DNA of 10,915 bases, from contig DAOPIR010000096.1 in the NCBI GenBank assembly GCA_035399245.1, forward strand, positions 1 through 10,915, in the 5' to 3' direction. Both the position numbers and the translations under genes were made by a program. The stretch's first letter is position 1; the number at the start of each line of letters is the position of its first letter. The notes under the pieces are model-generated. The model was not told where the DNA came from. It did not search any database and worked only from the letters and a program-made list of their open reading frames with translations. This stretch comes from CAXXOK01 sp035399245. Lineage in GTDB: Bacteria > Bacillota > Clostridia > Christensenellales > Aristaeellaceae. This document shows, piece after piece, positions 7,077 through 10,915 of the stretch.

Positions 7077-8561
7077 AGGAGACAGCCGGATGACCTTCGA
7101 GCATACCCTATCCAGAAACGCACGATCATGCTCTACCAGCAGCAGGGTCGGTTGAAACGCTTGAATTAGTTCCTCCAGCTGCACACGGCTGAACACATCA
7201 ATATAATTCAGCGGCTCATCCCATACATACAGATGCGCGGATTCACAGAGGCTGCGGGCTAACAGCAGCTTCTTTTTTTGCCCTTTCGAGTACTGGGCGA
7301 TATCCTTATCAAACTGCTGACGCCCAAAATCCATATTGCGCAGGATCGCTTTGAACAGCGTTTCATCGGCGGAGGTTTCGGCAATAAAGTGGTTCAGCTC
7401 GCCATGCAGATGATCAGTGGACTGGGGAACATAGCTGATGATCAGGTTAACGGGGATGCTTACCTCACCCTGCAGCGAATGAGACAGACCACAGATCGTT
7501 TTCAATATGCTGGATTTACCGCAGCCGTTGGGACCGGCCAGCGCCACGCATTCGCCGCGCTCCACGGTAAAGCTGATATCGTTGCATACGGTGCGGGTTG
7601 CGTACCGCACGGCTGCATCACGAACGGCAACGATTCGCTGCTTGGGGTGCGACAGCGGCGTCAGCTTCAGCGTGCCGACATGTTCTGCGTCCTTAAGCAA
7701 CTCCTGCTTTTCGTCGATGCTGCGGTCAATCTTGGCACGTGTTGCAAGCGAGCGTTTCATCAGCGCGGCAGACCGCGCGCCAACATAGCCGCGGTCTACA
7801 GCGGCCACCGCGCTTTCGTTGACATGGAATTTTCCCTTTTCCGCCTTGTTGCTGAAATCAGCCTGTTTGCGCGCGCTGGCCTGCAGACGGACGATCTCTT
7901 TTTTCAGTTGAATATTACGCGCTTCCTCGGTTTGATTTTTGCGTGTAAACTCACGCTCCCACGAATCATAGTTGCCGCGCTGCACCGCAACGGTTGAACG
8001 GTTAAGCGACAGTGTGTGGGTAATACACTGGTTCAAAAAGCTGCGGTCATGGCTTACCAGCAGAAAACCACGCTTTTTGGACAGGTAGTCGGCAACCATC
8101 GCACGGCCCAGCAAATCCAAATGATTGGTGGGTTCGTCGATCAGCGGATAGCTATCCTCCCGCGCGAATAGCGCTGCCAGCTGCACCTTGGTTTGCTCGC
8201 CGCGGCTGAGGGTTGAAAACGGGCGTGCCAGTAAATCATCAGCGAGTCCAAGCAAATTAAACTCCATCATCACGCGCCATTCGGGTTCGTTGTGCGCCAG
8301 CTGCAGCATTACGGTCTGCGTCGGCAGGGTGAAGTCCTGCACGGCAAACGGAAACAAAACCGGACATAGGGGAATGGTAATACTGCCATACGCTTTCAGT
8401 TCGCCGGCAAGGATGCGCAGCAGCGTTGTTTTTCCGCGCCCGTTGCGGCCGATCAATCCCAGCCGCCAATCTGTGTCCGCCTGAAAGGTCAGGTCAGAAA
8501 ATATCGTATCATAGCTGCCATCGTAGGCAAAGGTAACATTTTGAAATTGTAATAATGCCAT
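7071..8561 (-). CDS. ABC-F ATPase, Lsa-like ribosome-protection protein
   Basis: This 496-residue soluble protein has two ATP-binding cassettes and no membrane domain, as ABC-F translation factors do. Cassette 1 has Walker A GRNGRGKT (38-45), signature LSRGEQ (118-123) and Walker B LIDEPTNHLD (140-149) with catalytic Glu143. Cassette 2 has Walker A GPNGCGKS (343-350), signature YSKGQ (424-428) and WDEPLNYID (447-455) with Glu449. The linker of about 100 residues (201-302) contains KAEKGKFHVNESAVAAVDRGYVGARSAALMKR-type sequence, as in Lsa-like proteins. These bind the ribosomal E site and displace lincosamides, streptogramin A and pleuromutilins. Assignment to the Lsa group is by recognition; the drug spectrum is inference. 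GAGGT on the minus strand (8568-8572) sits 6 nt before the ATG. A leader of about 180 nt with an apparent attenuator precedes it. Confidence 0.88.
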   Translation of the reverse strand: MALLQFQNVTFAYDGSYDTIFSDLTFQADTDWRLGLIGRNGRGKTTLLRILAGELKAYGSITIPLCPVLFPFAVQDFTLPTQTVMLQLAHNEPEWRVMMEFNLLGLADDLLARPFSTLSRGEQTKVQLAALFAREDSYPLIDEPTNHLDLLGRAMVADYLSKKRGFLLVSHDRSFLNQCITHTLSLNRSTVAVQRGNYDSWEREFTRKNQTEEARNIQLKKEIVRLQASARKQADFSNKAEKGKFHVNESAVAAVDRGYVGARSAALMKRSLATRAKIDRSIDEKQELLKDAEHVGTLKLTPLSHPKQRIVAVRDAAVRYATRTVCNDISFTVERGECVALAGPNGCGKSSILKTICGLSHSLQGEVSIPVNLIISYVPQSTDHLHGELNHFIAETSADETLFKAILRNMDFGRQQFDKDIAQYSKGQKKKLLLARSLCESAHLYVWDEPLNYIDVFSRVQLEELIQAFQPTLLLVEHDRAFLDRVCSKVIRLSPL

Positions 8562-8594
8562 CGGAATACCTCATTGTTTCACACAAGGGATGGC

Positions 8595-8626
8595 AAAAGA
8601 AAACAGAGCCTTTCGGCTGCGCTGTT
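8595..8626 (-). terminator. Intrinsic terminator in the ABC-F leader (candidate attenuator)
   Basis: Read on the minus strand, AACAG-CGC-AGCC pairs with GGCT-CTGTT around a GAAA loop, giving nine base pairs with a three-base bulge, followed by TTTTCTTTT. It lies between the ABC-F promoter and its start codon, ending 33 nt before the ATG, so full-length mRNA requires read-through. It also lies downstream of galM on the same strand and could end galM transcripts. Confidence 0.75.
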
Positions 8627-8700
8627 GTTCTGCCACATGCAAACAAACCTTGCCTGTGAGGCTGGCTGTTGCTTTCCCTTTTGGTTCAGGGCGGCAGAAC
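8627..8700 (-). promoter_or_regulatory. Candidate attenuator helix in the ABC-F leader
   Basis: On the minus strand GTTCTGCC (8693-8700) and GGCAGAAC (8627-8634) are perfect 8-bp complements 58 nt apart. The first arm begins with the last base of the three-codon leader reading frame's stop. The second arm abuts the 5' arm of the terminator. The loop contains AACAGCCAGCC (8660-8670), a near copy of the terminator's 5' arm. A stalled ribosome on the leader frame would cover the first arm and change which helices can form. The mechanism is inferred. Confidence 0.6.
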
Positions 8701-8711
8701 TATTTGCGCAT
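8700..8711 (-). CDS. Three-codon upstream reading frame (Met-Arg-Lys-stop)
   Basis: On the minus strand ATG-CGC-AAA-TAG follows a GGAG site (8720-8723) at 8 nt, ideal spacing for initiation, about 27 nt downstream of the predicted transcription start. A tiny frame with a well-placed ribosome site, ahead of a terminator and a ribosome-protection ATPase, fits a ribosome-stalling sensor like those known upstream of some ABC-F and erm genes. Chance occurrence of so short a frame is easy; the site spacing and its fusion to the helix arm are what support it. Confidence 0.5.
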   Translation of the reverse strand: MRK

Positions 8712-8744
8712 CCTTTCAGCTCCGTTTCTAATCAAGATACGATT

Positions 8745-8773
8745 ATCCTAGCATGAACATAGCAGCTTGTCAA
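8745..8773 (-). promoter_or_regulatory. Near-consensus promoter for the ABC-F gene
   Basis: On the minus strand a perfect TTGACA (8768-8773) and TAGGAT (8745-8750) are separated by 17 nt, with TGC directly before the -10 making an extended element. It starts four bases after the galM stop. The predicted start of transcription is near 8738, leaving a 5' leader of about 177 nt, unusually long for this window, where the other leaders run about 22-33 nt. Confidence 0.82.
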
Positions 8774-8776
8774 TAA

Positions 8777-9814
8777 TCAGCGAACCGCGAAACGATAGGC
8801 TGTTTTTGAGTAATATACTTCTTCGGGGCGCAATACAACGCTGGGGAAATGCGGATGGTGCATCGCATCGGGATAACGCTGGGTTTCCAGGCAAATGCCG
8901 CCGTAGGGATGATAGGCTGTGCCGCCTTTCCCCGATTGGTTCAAGCCCTGACCTGTGTATACCTGCACGCCGGGCAGATCGGTATAGGTCTGCATTTCCC
9001 GTCCGGTTTTAGGTGAGTACAGCGTTGCGATCAGCTTATACTCGCGGTCGCGGCCTGCGCAAAAATTGAAGTCCACACCGTTTGCGCCTTGCATGGCCGC
9101 ATCCGGCTTGGCCAATACATCGCCGACGCGCGTGGGCGTTTGAAAGCCGTATACCACATCTGTTGCCGGAATAAGCTTGCCGGTGGGGATCAATTCCTGG
9201 TCAGCTTCGGTAACAGAATCGGCAAACACCTGTAAGGTCAAGTCTTTTACATCGCCGGCGTTCTGGCCGTCCAGATTGAAATAGGTGTGATTGGTCAGGT
9301 TGACGATGGTTGTTTTATCGGTTGTTGCGCGGTAGGTGATCGCAAACTCATGATCATCGCTGAGTGTGTAGACGGCTTGCACCTGCAGCGTGCCGGGGAA
9401 GCCCTGATCGCCGTCGGGACTGATGAGCGAAAACACCAGCGCGTCGTCCGTAACCTTGACATCAAACATCCGCTTGCCAAAACCATCCGGCCCACCGTGC
9501 AGGTTATTGGGTCCGTCGTTTGGCTGCAGGGGATAATCTATTCCGTCTAGCGTGAAGCATGCGCCGCCGATACGGTTGCCGTAACGGCCGATCAACGCGC
9601 CGAGAAATCCGCTTTTTTGCATGTAGGACAAGGCATCGTCATAGCCCAATGCTACGTCGCCAAGCTTACCATCGCGATCCGGCATGATGATGCGGGTCAC
9701 TGTCGCACCCAAATCCATAACGGATACGGATGCACCCGCTGCATTGATCATCGTGTATTCCGTTACGGCGTGGCCCAGGGGATCCTTGCCGAAAGCTTTG
9801 GATGTAATCTTCAT
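8777..9814 (-). CDS. galM: Aldose 1-epimerase (mutarotase)
   Basis: This 345-residue enzyme interconverts the alpha and beta anomers of glucose, galactose and related sugars in the cytosol. The catalytic residues of the GalM family are visible: His176 in NLTNHTYFNL (general acid), Glu310 in GGICLETQ (general base), and the substrate-binding Arg81 in GRYGNRI, His106 in NNLHGG and Asp249 in VDFNF. The length is normal and no signal peptide is present. The ATG is supported by GGAGG (minus strand, 9822-9826) at 7 nt. The gene stands alone with its own promoter; no Leloir-pathway galactose genes are adjacent. It may cooperate loosely with the nearby beta-specific phosphoglucomutase, but they are transcribed in opposite directions. 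Confidence 0.95.
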   Translation of the reverse strand: MKITSKAFGKDPLGHAVTEYTMINAAGASVSVMDLGATVTRIIMPDRDGKLGDVALGYDDALSYMQKSGFLGALIGRYGNRIGGACFTLDGIDYPLQPNDGPNNLHGGPDGFGKRMFDVKVTDDALVFSLISPDGDQGFPGTLQVQAVYTLSDDHEFAITYRATTDKTTIVNLTNHTYFNLDGQNAGDVKDLTLQVFADSVTEADQELIPTGKLIPATDVVYGFQTPTRVGDVLAKPDAAMQGANGVDFNFCAGRDREYKLIATLYSPKTGREMQTYTDLPGVQVYTGQGLNQSGKGGTAYHPYGGICLETQRYPDAMHHPHFPSVVLRPEEVYYSKTAYRFAVR

Positions 9815-9842
9815 ATATCTGCCTCCGAAATTTATTTATTTC

Positions 9843-9871
9843 AGTATAAACCTCTGCAGGAACAGGGTCAA
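9843..9871 (-). promoter_or_regulatory. Promoter for galM
   Basis: On the minus strand TTGACC (9866-9871) and TATACT (9843-9848) are 17 nt apart, with a short leader of about 22 nt to the galM start. Its -35 element lies back to back with the -35 of the divergent promoter, 7 nt away. Confidence 0.75.
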
Positions 9872-9878
9872 TACTGCC

Positions 9879-9908
9879 TTGACGAATGGCAGGCAAAAAG
9901 GATACAAT
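9879..9908 (+). promoter_or_regulatory. Promoter for the E2-like acyltransferase gene
   Basis: TTGACG (9879-9884) and TACAAT (9903-9908) are separated by 18 nt. CTGCC (9874-9878) and GGCAG (9888-9892) form an inverted repeat centred on the -35, which could be a small operator but may be chance. Transcription would begin near 9915, about 33 nt before the GTG start. Confidence 0.65.
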
Positions 9909-9947
9909 TATTGCGTTTATACTGACTAATGAAAGGAAGTTCACAAA

Positions 9948-10847
9948 GTGTTTGGACGTCGACATGAGGGACGTCGCGTGCGCAACCTGGATCCCATTAT
10001 TGAGGCAATGCCGTATTTAATGCCAATGCGCTGCGATGCCATGGTTTTCCTGGGCCATGATCTGGAGTATGAGCCGCTGATGCGGTATATCGCCGAAAAG
10101 GCACGGACAGAGAAGATCAAAATCACGTTTATGGAACTGGTTATCGCCGCCTATGTTCGCGCGATATCGCAGGTACCGGAGATCAATCGTTTCATCATTA
10201 ACAAGCAGTACTTTAATCGCACGGAGCTCACCTGCTCGCTGGTCGTGCTGGTGGATACCGAAGACGACAGCGTAAAGGAAAATACGATCAAAATCCGTCT
10301 GGACCCGAGCGACACGATCTACGATGTGCGTGCGCGTGTACTGAAGAAAGTGGAGGAAAACCGCAAGGAAGACGATCTGGGCGGTGCGGTAAAAATTGCA
10401 AAGGTTGTGCTGAAGATACCCGGCCTTACCTCTATCATTGTATGGGCGGCGCGCTTTCTGGATCGCTATGGTATTTTACCGAGCTTTTTAATTGACGAAC
10501 TGCCGTTCCACACCAGTATGTTTTTGACAAACAATGCGTCAATCGGCCTGAAAAGCGTGTATCATCATATCTATAATTTTGGCAATACCAGCGCGTTTCT
10601 GGCAATCGGTACGCCGGACCGCGGCTTCAAGATGGATGCAAAAGGGAAGCCGGTCCGCTTTGCCACGATTCCCATCGGCGTAACGGTAGATGAACGCGTG
10701 TGCGGGGGTGCAACATTTGCAAAAATGTTTACCATCATGAAGCAATGTCTGAAAAACCCAAAGCTGTTGGAAACACCGCCGGAACAGGTGTTCTATAATG
10801 AGGGCGCTGAGTATCACGAGCCCAAGGTGGAACTGAAAGCAGAATAA
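9948..10847 (+). CDS. Stand-alone E2/CAT-fold protein with altered active-site motif
   Basis: This 299-residue protein resembles only the catalytic domain of 2-oxoacid dehydrogenase E2 acyltransferases and chloramphenicol acetyltransferase. FMELVIAAYVRAISQVPEIN (61-80) matches the segment that in E2 reads like FxxKAxAxALxxxPxxN. The C-terminal TVDERVCGGATFAKMF (246-261) aligns with the E2 motif DHRxxDGA. There is no lipoyl domain or E1/E3-binding domain. In the motif the catalytic His is Glu249 and the following Asp is Gly253, so ordinary acyl transfer is doubtful. The start is GTG; AAAGGA (9932-9937) lies 10 nt upstream and no better ATG exists nearby. No E1 or E3 gene is adjacent. I do not know its function. 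It could be a scaffold, a binding protein or an enzyme with different chemistry. Confidence 0.75.
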   Translation: MFGRRHEGRRVRNLDPIIEAMPYLMPMRCDAMVFLGHDLEYEPLMRYIAEKARTEKIKITFMELVIAAYVRAISQVPEINRFIINKQYFNRTELTCSLVVLVDTEDDSVKENTIKIRLDPSDTIYDVRARVLKKVEENRKEDDLGGAVKIAKVVLKIPGLTSIIVWAARFLDRYGILPSFLIDELPFHTSMFLTNNASIGLKSVYHHIYNFGNTSAFLAIGTPDRGFKMDAKGKPVRFATIPIGVTVDERVCGGATFAKMFTIMKQCLKNPKLLETPPEQVFYNEGAEYHEPKVELKAE

Positions 10848-10915
10848 CGGCCCTGTTGTGGGAAATATGTGATGTAGACTGCAAAAATGTTACAAAAGAT
10901 GAAGCGAATTAACAA

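Noticed and set aside
7278..7997. Plus-strand open frame of 239 codons within the ABC-F gene
   Set aside because: It lies opposite conserved ATPase sequence and shows no recognisable domain, so it is a shadow.
10848..10915. Promoter or small gene in the final 68 bases
   Set aside because: I found no -35/-10 pair with acceptable spacing, no convincing hairpin and no frame with a ribosome site. The region is cut by the window edge.

Overview
The window reads as ordinary chromosomal DNA from a moderately GC-rich member of the Firmicutes, most likely an anaerobic Clostridia species of gut type. The evidence is strong AGGAGG-type ribosome binding sites, sigma-70/SigA-like TTGACA/TATAAT promoters, a Geobacter/Clostridia-style citramalate synthase joined to leuCDB, a Bacillus-type tryptophanyl-tRNA synthetase and an Lsa-like ABC-F protein. 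The family-level assignment is inference. No insertion sequence, tRNA, rRNA, CRISPR array or phage gene was seen.

Layout. (1) 1-3541, plus strand: the 3' end of a branched-chain amino acid operon, with the C-terminal 239 residues of citramalate synthase (cimA), then leuC, leuD and leuB, packed with overlaps or a 15-nt gap. CimA makes (R)-citramalate from pyruvate and acetyl-CoA. LeuCD and LeuB can carry both citramalate (to 2-oxobutyrate, for isoleucine) and isopropylmalate (for leucine). (2) 3579-7076, plus strand: a new extended -10 promoter drives a putative four-gene operon: an ArnC/DPM1-like membrane glycosyltransferase, a WecD-like GNAT acetyltransferase, trpS and a beta-phosphoglucomutase (pgmB). 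(3) 7071-8773, minus strand: an Lsa-type ABC-F ATPase, convergent with pgmB and overlapping it by 6 bp. (4) 8777-9848, minus strand: galM (aldose 1-epimerase) with its own promoter. (5) 9879-10847, plus strand: a stand-alone protein with the fold of the 2-oxoacid dehydrogenase E2/chloramphenicol acetyltransferase catalytic domain, transcribed divergently from galM. Its active-site motif is altered. The last 68 bases hold no gene that I can support.

The most interesting part is the 215-bp gap between galM and the ABC-F gene. On the minus strand it holds, in order, a near-consensus promoter, a start codon with a good Shine-Dalgarno sequence opening a three-codon reading frame (Met-Arg-Lys-stop), an 8-bp inverted repeat whose first arm begins in that stop codon, a copy of the terminator's 5' arm, and an intrinsic terminator with a GAAA loop and U-tract 33 nt before the ABC-F start. 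This is the architecture expected of a ribosome-stalling attenuator that would switch on an antibiotic-protection gene when a drug stalls ribosomes on the tiny upstream reading frame. A second, 19-codon leader reading frame runs straight through the terminator. The class of mechanism is known for some ABC-F and erm genes. This instance is inferred from sequence alone.
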